DNA of 64,000 bases, taken from assembly GCA_002392765.1 (NCBI GenBank), contig DGHT01000014.1, forward strand, positions 42,599-106,598, written 5' to 3'. Below are positions 50,956 to 59,739 of the stretch, one piece after another. The position numbers and the translations under genes are program-made. Origin of the DNA: Verrucomicrobia bacterium UBA3841 (GTDB lineage: Bacteria > Verrucomicrobiota > Kiritimatiellia > RFP12 > UBA1067). Under the pieces are notes generated by a model that had not been told where the DNA came from, ran no database searches, and saw only the letters and a program-made list of their open reading frames with translations. Position 1 is the first letter of the stretch. Each line of letters starts with the position of its first letter.

Positions 50956-51240
50956 TCAGGACTGGAATGACGGCATTGGCGGTGGCGGAAGATTGAACGC
51001 CTTGCCGATGAGATTGCCGAGCGAATCGTCGCGCAGCAATGCCTCGTCCGGAATCCCGGCCGCCTCTATCTCCTCCGCCGATACCGACGCGCGCGTTATG
51101 GTCATATTGCCAAAATCGCGCGAAACGGCGGATTTTCCCGAAGATACCGATTTTTCCGATACGGAGCCTTGAACCCCGCCGGTACCGTTTGCGAACTTCG
51201 AAACGTCGAAATTTCCATTGTTGCCGAAATTGATTTCCAT
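50956..51240 (-). CDS. Small unidentified protein downstream of sctU and sigma factor
   Basis: About 94 residues. I use the second of two close ATGs (51240), because AAGGAG is seven bases before it and too close to the first. The N-terminal half is Gly/Ser/Asn-rich and flexible (VSKFANGTGGVQGSVSEKS), followed by a short acidic helix (SAEEIEAAGIPDEALLRDDS) and a Pro-rich end (AFNLPPPPMPSFQS). No leader or membrane segment. Its place after sctU suggests a secretion-system component or substrate; that is guesswork from context. Confidence 0.6.
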   Translation of the reverse strand: MEINFGNNGNFDVSKFANGTGGVQGSVSEKSVSSGKSAVSRDFGNMTITRASVSAEEIEAAGIPDEALLRDDSLGNLIGKAFNLPPPPMPSFQS

Positions 51241-51284
51241 TTTCATTCTCCTTGTTGATCTCTGCCGTTATTACACGCATCCGT

Positions 51285-51797
51285 CTACAAGGTTACACCC
51301 ATTTCAGATAAAATTTCACGCAGTTTTTCTTTGGCGCGGAAAATCCGCACCTTCACAAGGCCTTCCCCGACACCCGTCTCGGCGGCGATTTCGCGGACGG
51401 AGCGTTCGCCGACCTGGAAAAGCGTGTAAGTCTCGCGCAGCGCGGGAGGAAGGCGGGAAAAGGCGGCGACAAGCTTCTTGCGCAGGTTTCGCGTCTCCCG
51501 GACCGACTCCGAGGGCAGCTCGGCGGGACTGACGCCTCCGGCGTCCTCGTCCGTTATCTCTTCTTTGAAAGCCAAACGCCTGTCGTCACGCGCAATATTT
51601 TTGCGCAGATTGCGTGCCGTCGTGAACGCGAGACCGCTGACGGCGGCGTCGTTGTCCAGAAGATCGTCGCGCATTTTCCATATCCGCAAAAAGGTCTCCT
51701 GCACCAGATCGCACGCCTGCGCGTATGGAGAGCCCGTTGCGACAAGCCAGTTCGTGAGCCTTGGCGCTATGACCTTGTAATGTTCTTCGATATTCAT
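51285..51797 (-). CDS. ECF-type RNA polymerase sigma factor
   Basis: 170 residues with sigma-70 region 2 (ACDLVQETFLRIWKMRDDLL, ending in the FTTARNLRKNIARDDRR segment) and region 4 (LPPALRETYTLFQVGERSVR then EIAAETGVGEGLVKVRIFRA). No anti-sigma gene is adjacent. The ATG overlaps the sctU stop as ATGA with GGGAG five bases upstream, so it is made together with SctU. It may drive secretion genes elsewhere; inference. Confidence 0.88.
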   Translation of the reverse strand: MNIEEHYKVIAPRLTNWLVATGSPYAQACDLVQETFLRIWKMRDDLLDNDAAVSGLAFTTARNLRKNIARDDRRLAFKEEITDEDAGGVSPAELPSESVRETRNLRKKLVAAFSRLPPALRETYTLFQVGERSVREIAAETGVGEGLVKVRIFRAKEKLREILSEMGVTL

Positions 51798-52894
51798 AGT
51801 TCTCCCAAAGTGATCGAATCCAGTTCTTCTTCCTCCTTGCGGGCGTCCTGTATCCTTTTCGCCCACTTCAGCACTTCCGCCACGGGCTCCAGAAAGCCCT
51901 CGGGCACAAATTCCTCGACGCGCCCCTGCGCGTACAGCGCGCGGGCGAGCGGCACGTCCTCCATGATCGGAATCCCCTCGGCCAAAGCCGTCTCGCGGAT
52001 GATTTTCGCCACTCTGTCGACACCCATCACGCAAATGCGCGGAATCGGGGCCTCTTCGGCGTCGTACCTTATGCCGACCGAAATATGTGTAGGGTTCGTC
52101 ACGACGACATTCGCCCGCTTCGTCGCTTTCGCAGGTTCCGGTCCATTGAGGACCTCGTCGCGGAACTGGCGCTGAGCCTGCTTGATTTCCGCGGAGCCTT
52201 CCATCTCCTTGTATTCGCGCTTCACCTCGTCCTTGGTCATCATCATCTGCTTGGTGAAGTTCTTGCCCTGGAACAGCCTGTCCACTATGGCGATTATGAT
52301 ATAGCCGAACGCGGTATACACGGCCAGCCTCTTGAGCATGAGTTTCAGACAGGGGAATATGTCGTCGATCGTCCCGTAGCACATCGTGAGCAGCTCGGGC
52401 ACGCTCGCCCATATTATTTTGTAGATGAGGTAGCTGAGAAAAGAAACCTTGACGACGTTCTTGAAGAACTCGAAAAGATTCTTCATGGAAAATATCTTCT
52501 TGGCGCCTTCCACCGGACTGAGTTTCTCCAGTTTCGGGATTATCGGCTCGAACGTGAAAAGAAATCCTATCTGCGCGGCGTTGGCGACAATTCCGATGAC
52601 GGCCGCGACAAGCACGACGATGAAAGAATGCTTGCAAATGACGAATGCCGTCACTCCGATCGCTGGATAAGTCGCATCGAACGGATCGCCGCCCAGACGG
52701 TCGCCGATGAAGTCCATCAACATGGAGGAATCGTCTACGAGCGCCACTCCCGTCCAGCCGAGAAGCGCAAAAAGCACCACCAATATCGCCGTGGAAACGA
52801 TATCCTTCGAGTTGCACACTTGCCCCTTCTGCCGCGCGTCGCGCAACTTTTTCGGGGTCGGCATCTCCGTCTTCTCGCCAGAGCTTTCACCCAT
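51794..52894 (-). CDS. sctU: Type III secretion export switch protein (SctU/YscU family)
   Basis: 366 residues. The N-terminus GEKTEMPTPKKLRDARQKGQ is typical of the YscU branch, four membrane helices follow (about 35-205), then MTKDEVKREYKEMEGSAEIK and the self-cleavage motif NPTH at 267-270. SctU cleaves itself and switches the export gate from needle parts to later substrates. The sequence favours the injectisome over flagellar FlhB. No other secretion gene is in the window. A TATAAT box lies at 52930-52935 on the minus strand. Confidence 0.9.
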   Translation of the reverse strand: MGESSGEKTEMPTPKKLRDARQKGQVCNSKDIVSTAILVVLFALLGWTGVALVDDSSMLMDFIGDRLGGDPFDATYPAIGVTAFVICKHSFIVVLVAAVIGIVANAAQIGFLFTFEPIIPKLEKLSPVEGAKKIFSMKNLFEFFKNVVKVSFLSYLIYKIIWASVPELLTMCYGTIDDIFPCLKLMLKRLAVYTAFGYIIIAIVDRLFQGKNFTKQMMMTKDEVKREYKEMEGSAEIKQAQRQFRDEVLNGPEPAKATKRANVVVTNPTHISVGIRYDAEEAPIPRICVMGVDRVAKIIRETALAEGIPIMEDVPLARALYAQGRVEEFVPEGFLEPVAEVLKWAKRIQDARKEEEELDSITLGEL

Positions 52895-52946
52895 GGCGCT
52901 TGTTGCAATTTATGTAGCGCATTTCCAATATTATAGCATAATATCC

Positions 52947-52995
52947 GGAATTATGGAATTACGGAATTGCGGAAATGCGGGATTATGGAATTCTT
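52947..52995. repeat. GAATTxxG octamer repeat upstream of sctU
   Basis: Plus-strand units GGAATTATG, GAATTACG, GAATTGCG, GAAATGCG, GGATTATG, GAATTCTT. The array fills the region where a -35 box would lie and belongs to the same family as the repeat inside the pyruvyltransferase gene. The 171 bases 52895-53065 contain nothing else. Confidence 0.75.
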
Positions 52996-53065
52996 GCGAA
53001 GAGACTTTCCGGGGCATTGACTCGACCAGGGTCTCGCATTTCTCCGGATTTGCCGCCGCAGAAAC

Positions 53066-54511
53066 TCAGGCCAGGACGTTGATGTAGTCGAGTTTCATGT
53101 CCTCGGTGCCGGTCATGAAACAGCCCTTCTCCTTCGCGAAGAGGATGTGTTCGAGCACGTCTGGCGTGATGCGCTCCCCCGGCGCGACGATCGGGATGCC
53201 GGGCGGATAGCTCATCACGAATTCGCCGGCGACGAGCCCCGTCGACTCGCGCATCGGCACTCTGCGCTTCTTCGCGTAGAACGCCTCCTGCGGCGGCTTT
53301 ACGATCTCGGGGTTGATGTATTCGTGGTCGAATAGGCCGATCGGACTCTTCTCGCGCTGGCGCTTTATCTCCTCCAGCGCGGAAATGAGCCGCTCGATGT
53401 CCATCATCCGGTCGCCGCACGATATGATCGCCAGAAGGTTGCCGATGTCGCCGAACTCGATCTGGATGCCGTAGTCGTCGCGCAGGTAGTCGTAGACCTC
53501 GATTCCGGCAAGTCCGATATCGCGAGTATGCACCGAAAGTTTCGTGCTGTCGAACGCGAAGACGGTGTCGCCGTTAACCAGCTCCGGGCCGAATGCGTAG
53601 TACCCGCCGAGGCGGTTGATTTCGTCGCGCGCGTAGTCCGCGAAGTATATCGTCTTTTCGAACATCTCCCTGCCGCGGAAGTAGAGGCTCTTGCGCGCAA
53701 GGTCGAGAGACGACAGCAGCAGGTAGCTCGCGGACGTGGACTGCGTGAGCGTTATAATCTGGCGGACGTAGTCGGCGTTGACCGTATCGCGCGCGAGAAG
53801 GATCGAGCTTTGCGTCAGCGACCCGCCCGTCTTGTGGAGCGACACCGCCGCCATGTCCGCGCCGGCGGCCATGCCTGAGAGCGGCAGCTTGTCCGAAAAG
53901 TAGAAATGCGTGCCGTGCGCCTCGTCCGCCAGGACTTTCATCCCGTTGGCGTGGGCCATCTCCGTTATCGCTTTCAGGTTGGAGCAGATGCCGTAGTAGG
54001 TCGGATTGTTTACGAGGATCGCCTTGGCGTCCGGGTTGGCCTCGATCGTCCTGCGCACGTCCTCCACGGCCATTCCAAGCGGGATTCCCAGCTGCCTGTT
54101 GATGCCGGGATTGATGTAGACCGGCGTCGCCCCGCACACAACCAGCGCGTTGATGGCGCTGCGGTGTACGTTGCGCGGAAGTATGATCTTGTCGCCGGTC
54201 TGGCACGTGGACATGATCATCGCCTGCACGGCCGACGTCGTGCCGTTCACCATGAAAAACGCGTTGTCGGCGCCGAACGCCTCCGCCGCCAGTTCCTGAG
54301 CCTCGCGGATCACCGACACCGGATGCCCCAGATTGTCCAGCGCCTTCATGGAATTGACGTCGAGCGCCATGCAGCGCGCGCCGAAAAACTCCGTGAGAGC
54401 CGGATCCATGCGTCCGCCCTTGTGTCCCGGGACGTCGAAATGCGCGAGCCTGTTTATGCGCTGGCGGTCAAGCGCCTCGTGAAGCGGCGTTCGCTCTTGC
54501 GAAATCTTCAT
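53066..54511 (-). CDS. Orn/Lys/Arg decarboxylase, SpeA/YaaO type
   Basis: A PLP fold-type I decarboxylase of 481 residues, the short Bacillus SpeA-like form: FDVPGHKGGRMDP, FFMVNGTTSAVQAMIMS, LADEAHGTHFYF and the PLP lysine in SLHKTGGSLTQSS. Family members act on arginine, lysine or ornithine; which one cannot be read. The start overlaps the nspC 3' end by 44 bases, so the two form a polyamine pair. Confidence 0.88.
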   Translation of the reverse strand: MKISQERTPLHEALDRQRINRLAHFDVPGHKGGRMDPALTEFFGARCMALDVNSMKALDNLGHPVSVIREAQELAAEAFGADNAFFMVNGTTSAVQAMIMSTCQTGDKIILPRNVHRSAINALVVCGATPVYINPGINRQLGIPLGMAVEDVRRTIEANPDAKAILVNNPTYYGICSNLKAITEMAHANGMKVLADEAHGTHFYFSDKLPLSGMAAGADMAAVSLHKTGGSLTQSSILLARDTVNADYVRQIITLTQSTSASYLLLSSLDLARKSLYFRGREMFEKTIYFADYARDEINRLGGYYAFGPELVNGDTVFAFDSTKLSVHTRDIGLAGIEVYDYLRDDYGIQIEFGDIGNLLAIISCGDRMMDIERLISALEEIKRQREKSPIGLFDHEYINPEIVKPPQEAFYAKKRRVPMRESTGLVAGEFVMSYPPGIPIVAPGERITPDVLEHILFAKEKGCFMTGTEDMKLDYINVLA

Positions 54512-55604
54512 AGCCGTACTCCTGTATTGTTTCCAGCGTTCCGTCCATCCTCCTTATGCAGACGGACGGCAGACGCATGCCGTTGAAATGGTTTGTCTTG
54601 ACTATCGTGTATATGGCCATGTCCCCGAATTCGAGGACGTCGCCCGCATTCAGGGGCCTGTCGAACGAATACGGACCGATGACGTCGCCGGCGAGACACG
54701 TCGCCCCGCCGATTCTGTACGCAAACGGCCCGCCGTCCCCTTTGCGCGCACCGTTGAGCGGCGGGACGTAGGGCATCTCAAGCGTATCGGGCATGTGGCA
54801 CGCGGGACTCGCGTCGATTATGGCGTTCGACACTCCGTCCGGCGACGGCGGCTGCACTTCAAGGACGGTCGTCTCGAGCGTCCCCGCGTCAAGCGCTACG
54901 GCTTCGCCAGGTTCGAGATACATCCCGAGGTGCGGATGCCGCGCGCGGAAACCGGACAGGAGCCCGACAAGACCGTCTACGTCGTAGCCCGGACGCGTAA
55001 TGTGGTGCCCTCCGCCGAAATTCACCCACTTCACCGCGGGGAGCAAATCCGAAAATTTCTCTTCGAATCCGGCCAGGACGGTTTTCAATTCGTCGAGCCC
55101 CTGCTCGCAGAGACAGTGGAAATGGAGCCCTTCCAGGCCGGCGGGGCATGCGCCTTCAAGCTGCGCGCGCACCGTCCCCAGACGCGACCCCGGCCTGCAC
55201 GGGTCGTACGCGGGCGTTGTGGCGACGGGCGTTTCCGGGTTCACCCTCAGGCCGGCCGAAACGCCGCGCGCGCGCGCTTTCGCGGCATAGAGCGAAAACT
55301 GGCGCGGCGAATTGAACACGATATGGTCGACAAGCGAAAGTATCTCGTCGATCTCTCCCGGCGCGTACGCCGCGGCGTAGACGTGCGTTTCGCCGCCGAA
55401 GAAATCGTGTCCGTGCTTCGCCTCGAAAAGCGAACTTGCCGTGGTGCCGTCGAGATGGCGCGCAAGGAGCGGATACGTCGCGGCGAGGGAATACGCCTTC
55501 TGGGCCAGAAGTATCTTCACCCCCGTCCTGCGACGCACGGAATCGAGGATCTGCGCGTTCGACTCGAGTTTCGCCTCGTCTATGACGAATCTTGGCGTTT
55601 GCAT
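54468..55604 (-). CDS. nspC: Carboxynorspermidine/carboxyspermidine decarboxylase
   Basis: NspC decarboxylates carboxynorspermidine or carboxyspermidine, an alternative route to spermidine common in gut bacteria. 378 residues of the fold-type III family: KILLAQKAYSL holds the PLP lysine, VNFGGGHHITRPGYDVD the phosphate-binding loop, EPGEAVALDAG the C-terminal start, and SPACHMPDTLEMPY a characteristic NspC block. The frame is open far upstream, but only as shadow of the next gene; ATG 55604 gives the family start. The partner dehydrogenase is not in the window. Confidence 0.92.
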   Translation of the reverse strand: MQTPRFVIDEAKLESNAQILDSVRRRTGVKILLAQKAYSLAATYPLLARHLDGTTASSLFEAKHGHDFFGGETHVYAAAYAPGEIDEILSLVDHIVFNSPRQFSLYAAKARARGVSAGLRVNPETPVATTPAYDPCRPGSRLGTVRAQLEGACPAGLEGLHFHCLCEQGLDELKTVLAGFEEKFSDLLPAVKWVNFGGGHHITRPGYDVDGLVGLLSGFRARHPHLGMYLEPGEAVALDAGTLETTVLEVQPPSPDGVSNAIIDASPACHMPDTLEMPYVPPLNGARKGDGGPFAYRIGGATCLAGDVIGPYSFDRPLNAGDVLEFGDMAIYTIVKTNHFNGMRLPSVCIRRMDGTLETIQEYGYEDFARANAASRGA

Positions 55605-55624
55605 CGATCGTCCGGCGAGTTTTG

Positions 55625-58600
55625 TCAATCTTCCGGCCCGGCAACGCAGAACGGGAAGGAAAATGTCCATTTCCGGCTTACGTTGCGCTTCACCGCTTCG
55701 ACATAGCCCGACAGCGGAATCTGCTTGAACGCGAACCCAACCGTCGCCAGGGACTCGTCCAGGCCCAGATCCGGGTCGTGCGCGAGTATCAGCACTCCGT
55801 TGTGCTTGAATCCGGTCACCTCCCTGGCCGCGCCGCTCGCGTTTTCGCTCCACGCCGAAAACGACCCGCTGACAAGCCCAGTCGCCCTCGCGAGCTTCAC
55901 CTGCACGTTCGCGGGATTCACTGACGCCGTCCAGTCGTACGATGTTCCGTCCTTGACGAGCGAGCGCCTCTGCACCGAGAAGGCGTTCGCCGCGACGGAC
56001 ACCGCCTCGCCGTCCGCCTGCGCCGCTCCGCCGACGGTAAAATCGTATCCTGAAGGCAGCAGCTCCTTCGGGAATTCGGCGACATCCCCGGCCGAAACGC
56101 GCAATGCGCTGTCGAGATAATACCTTTCGAGATTGATCAGCGTATCGAACCAGCCGCCCGCCGGCATCAATTCCAGGGCAAACCCTTCGCTGCAATCGTA
56201 GCGCACTGCGGGATTGTCGTTGTTCCATGTCAGCGTGGACGGAGCCGCCGCGACAACCGGCCCGTCGGCCTCGCTCTTGTAGAGGCGGATGGTCCCGCCG
56301 AAGAGATTCGGGGATTTGGCGAAATAGACCGGCACGTACATCGAATAGCCGTTGGCGGAGAACCCGTCGGGCTCGATGCGGCAGGCCGCGACGGAAAGAG
56401 ACGGCTTCGTCGTTCCGTCGGCGAGCATCCCGGCGACTTTCGCAGTCCCCTTGTTGTCGACGGCCAGGGTTATGTACCCGTAGCCGGACGGTATCCCCTC
56501 GTCGGCTTCGATGAAGGGGGATGGAATCAGCGATATGGTGTAGTACCCGGTGAAATTCGTCACGGCCGCAAGGTAGTCCTGCACTTTCGCGTTGTTGCGG
56601 AACACGGTTCCCGAATAATTGACGTTCCTCTGTACGCCTTTGTTGTTCGCGTCGGGCACGTTCATGACGAGTTCGACCTGCCCCACGCCGTTCGTCCAAT
56701 CGCCTTCCGCGGCGGTCGAACCGGAGTTCACCGTGACGGACAGCGTGTTCGTGTAAGTGACGCCGTTCACCTTCCGCGCAAGCGCGAACGTCTTCGTCTT
56801 TTCTCCCTCGTCCCCGTCTTCGTCCCACCCCTTGGCGGAGAAGGAGTACGTCTTGCCGGCGAGAGCCACCTTCGCGGAAAGCGCGGCCGGGTTCGCGGTC
56901 GATGCGGTGAACGTCACCGACGCCAGCTGCGGGAATCCGTTCGTAAGCGCCCCTTTCTCCGCCTCGATGACGCCGTAGTACGTGCCCGTTTCCAGGGGGA
57001 CGGTCGCCGTTTTGACCGTCGCCGCCTTGGGCGCTTTCGCCGCGTACGCGGATTCGACCGTCGCTCCCGGCCTGGAGGATTCTGTCATCGTGACCGTGCA
57101 GACCTCTCCGCCTGCGATTGATGCCGGGTACTCGCCAGCCTCCAGTTCGCTTTCGTCAAGCGGCTCCAAAATAACATCGAACGTCCTGTCGCCCTTGTAG
57201 TACGCCACGAGTTCGGGTATCAGTTTCACGGATATCGTCTTGGCCTTGCTGTCGCCGTCGACCCATTCGAGAATGCCTGACTGCTCGACGTAGTCATCGC
57301 CCGCAGCCGCCGTCCCGTCCGACGTGCGGTAGCGTACGCGCACTCTTCCCTCCTTGGCCGTGCGCTTGACCTGTACCGCTGCTGCGGAAGCTGTCTCCCT
57401 GACGGACACTGCGGTCTTCGCGAACTTTATCGCGCCGACGTTCTTGAAGAAGCCAGAAACTACGTACCCGCCGCCGGCCGGATTCTCCGCGTCGGCGTGC
57501 CTGACGGCAAGGTAGTATTTTGACGCGGACTTCGGCAGGTTTACGAGAGATGCGGAAGTGCGGTCGGCTACAATCACGCCGCGCTCCGCGTTCGTTATCG
57601 AAAATACGGCATCGGCCCCGCCGCTCGCGATCGAGAAATCGTAGTAGTATCCGTCGGCGCCGGTTATCGCGAAATTGTCCTCGCGGTCGGTTTCCCAGAG
57701 CGTTCGCATAAACGATGTCTCGACATTCTTGAGCGCCCAGGAAGCCGCCCCTTTCGGCGTGTCGTCGCCGGGATCGGACGTGTCGCTGTAGTAGACGTCA
57801 AGGACGGTCTCCTCCGCGCCGGCCTCGACCTTGACGCTCTCCTGCGCCGGGGTTTTCAACCCGGATACCGCGGAGAACTTGACGGTGTACGTGTTCCCCG
57901 GCAGGACCACGGCGCTGCCGGACGGATATTTGACCGTTTCCGACCCTATCGAAAACGCCGCCGTTTCCGCCCCGAGCAGATTCACCCTGAGTACGCCGAG
58001 CTCCGCGCCGCCGGACGACTGCGCCATCGTCTTCACAACGTATCCCGGATAGTCGAGCCCGGCCATTTCGTTGACGCGAACCCTGACATAGTACACCGCG
58101 TTGGCCGCCGCCGTGAACTCCAAGACGGTCCCGCCGTATCCCGGGGATATCTCCGCCTCGTCCACCTCCGTTTCCTTCGTGCCGGAAAGGGTGAACACTT
58201 CGACATGCAGAGGAAGCGGGGAAACCTCTTCCGGATCGGCGAACTCGAATCCGAGAGCGTACACGACATCCTTGCGCGCGGCGATCGAAAAGGTGTCGAA
58301 CCAGTCGGTTTTCGAAAGTCTGTGCACCCCGCTGGCCGCGCCGTCGGAGAACACGTATCCGTAGGAATCGGCGACATTCACTTCAAGCGGCGTCGCCCCG
58401 GCCGCGGCGTCGTCGGCCGCGTCCCATTCGTCGGGATCGCCGTCGGCGGCGGCAATGCTCTCGAATTTCAGCGTGCACGCGGAGTACGAGGGTTCGTCGA
58501 AAAGAAAATCTTCGAGGCTTTCGCAGACGCCGACGTAGTACGTGCCGGCCGCAGAGGCTTCGAACGCGCAGCGCACGTCGTCGGAAACTCCGTCGAGCGT

Positions 58601-59725
58601 TTCGTTCTCGACAAGGACGTTCCCCTTCGCATCGTAGACGCGCATCAGCAGACTTGCGGCGGCCCCGGAAGTCTCCGCCGCGTACCGCCCGCCCTTGACG
58701 GCGGTGAAGGAATACAGCGATTCTTCCACGACGGCGTCGTACGCTCCGGTGGAAATGTCGCAGAGGCGTCCCGCGACGCATTCGACTTCGTCGCCTGGCA
58801 GGAGCGCAGCCTTCACATCGTGCTGCGCCGGTGTCAGCGAGCTGTATTTTTTGTGCGAGAAGGCGAACTGGGCGTTTTCCGTTTCGTTCGACGAGATGCC
58901 CTCGCCGGAAATGGTTATGATGAAATAGCCGGTCGTGTCCGGAACGACGAACATACCCTCGTTGTACGGATCCTCCGCGAAAGCCGGATCGTCGTACGCC
59001 TCGTAGGAGGGAGTGTCGTCTTCTTCATCGCCGCCGTCTCCGGATTCGTCGTCGATGGAGGAGTCGTCTTCTTCCGGAGCGATGTCGATCGAAAAGGCTA
59101 CGTCCTTCTCCTCCGAGCCGCCCGACGTGGAAAAGGAATACATCACGCCTTCGGACAGGCGGGCGCGGAAGAAATATTCGCCGCCGGTCTGCAGCGCTGA
59201 TTTCACCGTGTTCGTGGCCGCCGCGGGCGTTATGAGCCTGGGATTGTCCGCAATGCCTTCCGGAAGCACGACGGAACTCGAGAAATTCACAGTGAAAGTC
59301 GCAGGCGTCTCCGCCGTGAATTCGAAGTAGTAGACCCAGCTTTTCGGATCGCTTTCGGCGGCGTCTTCGTCGTCGATGTACCAGCTGTCGGCGTACATGA
59401 CCTGGTAGATGTCGTCGCCCGCCACATCCACTTCCTCGAACTCCGCCTGCGGCTCCTTGGCGTCCTCGCTGTCTTTCTCCTTGGGATAGACGCTTACGGA
59501 AAGCTCCATGTTAGTCGTGACGCCCTGCGTGTATACGGTGTACGCCCTCTGGCGCGAAAGCGTAGATTTGAGGTAGCCGATGTAAGTCCCCTCCTCCTCG
59601 CTGTATTTGAGCGTGACGGACTGCGAACTCTTGATGGTAGAGGCGTTTTTCTCGGTGGTCGACAGCGTACCGGCGAAAGACGCCGCGCACGCGAGAAGCG
59701 CAATTGACAAAATGGTTTTCTTCAT
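55625..59725 (-). CDS. Giant Calx-beta surface protein (paralogue A)
   Basis: 1366 residues with leader MKKTILSIALLACAASFAG, AAAGGAACC before the ATG. Two pre-peptidase-C-like beta domains (about 330-420 and 495-580: SFTAVKGGRYAAETSGAAAS; AANAVYYVRVRV), a Calx-beta domain (about 768-878, RVRYRTSDGTAAAGDDYV) and a C-terminal module (about 900-1366) shared with paralogue B and the BspA-type protein. An acidic stretch near 225-245 is low-complexity. It lies 14 bases after paralogue B and is clearly its duplicate, though well diverged. Likely secreted and surface-exposed; no anchor motif is recognised. Confidence 0.85.
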   Translation of the reverse strand: MKKTILSIALLACAASFAGTLSTTEKNASTIKSSQSVTLKYSEEEGTYIGYLKSTLSRQRAYTVYTQGVTTNMELSVSVYPKEKDSEDAKEPQAEFEEVDVAGDDIYQVMYADSWYIDDEDAAESDPKSWVYYFEFTAETPATFTVNFSSSVVLPEGIADNPRLITPAAATNTVKSALQTGGEYFFRARLSEGVMYSFSTSGGSEEKDVAFSIDIAPEEDDSSIDDESGDGGDEEDDTPSYEAYDDPAFAEDPYNEGMFVVPDTTGYFIITISGEGISSNETENAQFAFSHKKYSSLTPAQHDVKAALLPGDEVECVAGRLCDISTGAYDAVVEESLYSFTAVKGGRYAAETSGAAASLLMRVYDAKGNVLVENETLDGVSDDVRCAFEASAAGTYYVGVCESLEDFLFDEPSYSACTLKFESIAAADGDPDEWDAADDAAAGATPLEVNVADSYGYVFSDGAASGVHRLSKTDWFDTFSIAARKDVVYALGFEFADPEEVSPLPLHVEVFTLSGTKETEVDEAEISPGYGGTVLEFTAAANAVYYVRVRVNEMAGLDYPGYVVKTMAQSSGGAELGVLRVNLLGAETAAFSIGSETVKYPSGSAVVLPGNTYTVKFSAVSGLKTPAQESVKVEAGAEETVLDVYYSDTSDPGDDTPKGAASWALKNVETSFMRTLWETDREDNFAITGADGYYYDFSIASGGADAVFSITNAERGVIVADRTSASLVNLPKSASKYYLAVRHADAENPAGGGYVVSGFFKNVGAIKFAKTAVSVRETASAAAVQVKRTAKEGRVRVRYRTSDGTAAAGDDYVEQSGILEWVDGDSKAKTISVKLIPELVAYYKGDRTFDVILEPLDESELEAGEYPASIAGGEVCTVTMTESSRPGATVESAYAAKAPKAATVKTATVPLETGTYYGVIEAEKGALTNGFPQLASVTFTASTANPAALSAKVALAGKTYSFSAKGWDEDGDEGEKTKTFALARKVNGVTYTNTLSVTVNSGSTAAEGDWTNGVGQVELVMNVPDANNKGVQRNVNYSGTVFRNNAKVQDYLAAVTNFTGYYTISLIPSPFIEADEGIPSGYGYITLAVDNKGTAKVAGMLADGTTKPSLSVAACRIEPDGFSANGYSMYVPVYFAKSPNLFGGTIRLYKSEADGPVVAAAPSTLTWNNDNPAVRYDCSEGFALELMPAGGWFDTLINLERYYLDSALRVSAGDVAEFPKELLPSGYDFTVGGAAQADGEAVSVAANAFSVQRRSLVKDGTSYDWTASVNPANVQVKLARATGLVSGSFSAWSENASGAAREVTGFKHNGVLILAHDPDLGLDESLATVGFAFKQIPLSGYVEAVKRNVSRKWTFSFPFCVAGPED

Positions 59726-59739
59726 AGATACGGTTCCTT

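Noticed and set aside
51794..52894. Flagellar FlhB
   Set aside because: The N-terminal and linker sequences fit the YscU branch better, and no flagellar gene is in the window.
55605..56828. A 400-codon upstream extension of nspC
   Set aside because: It is an Arg-rich shadow of the Calx-beta paralogue A gene. The NspC family start is at 55604.
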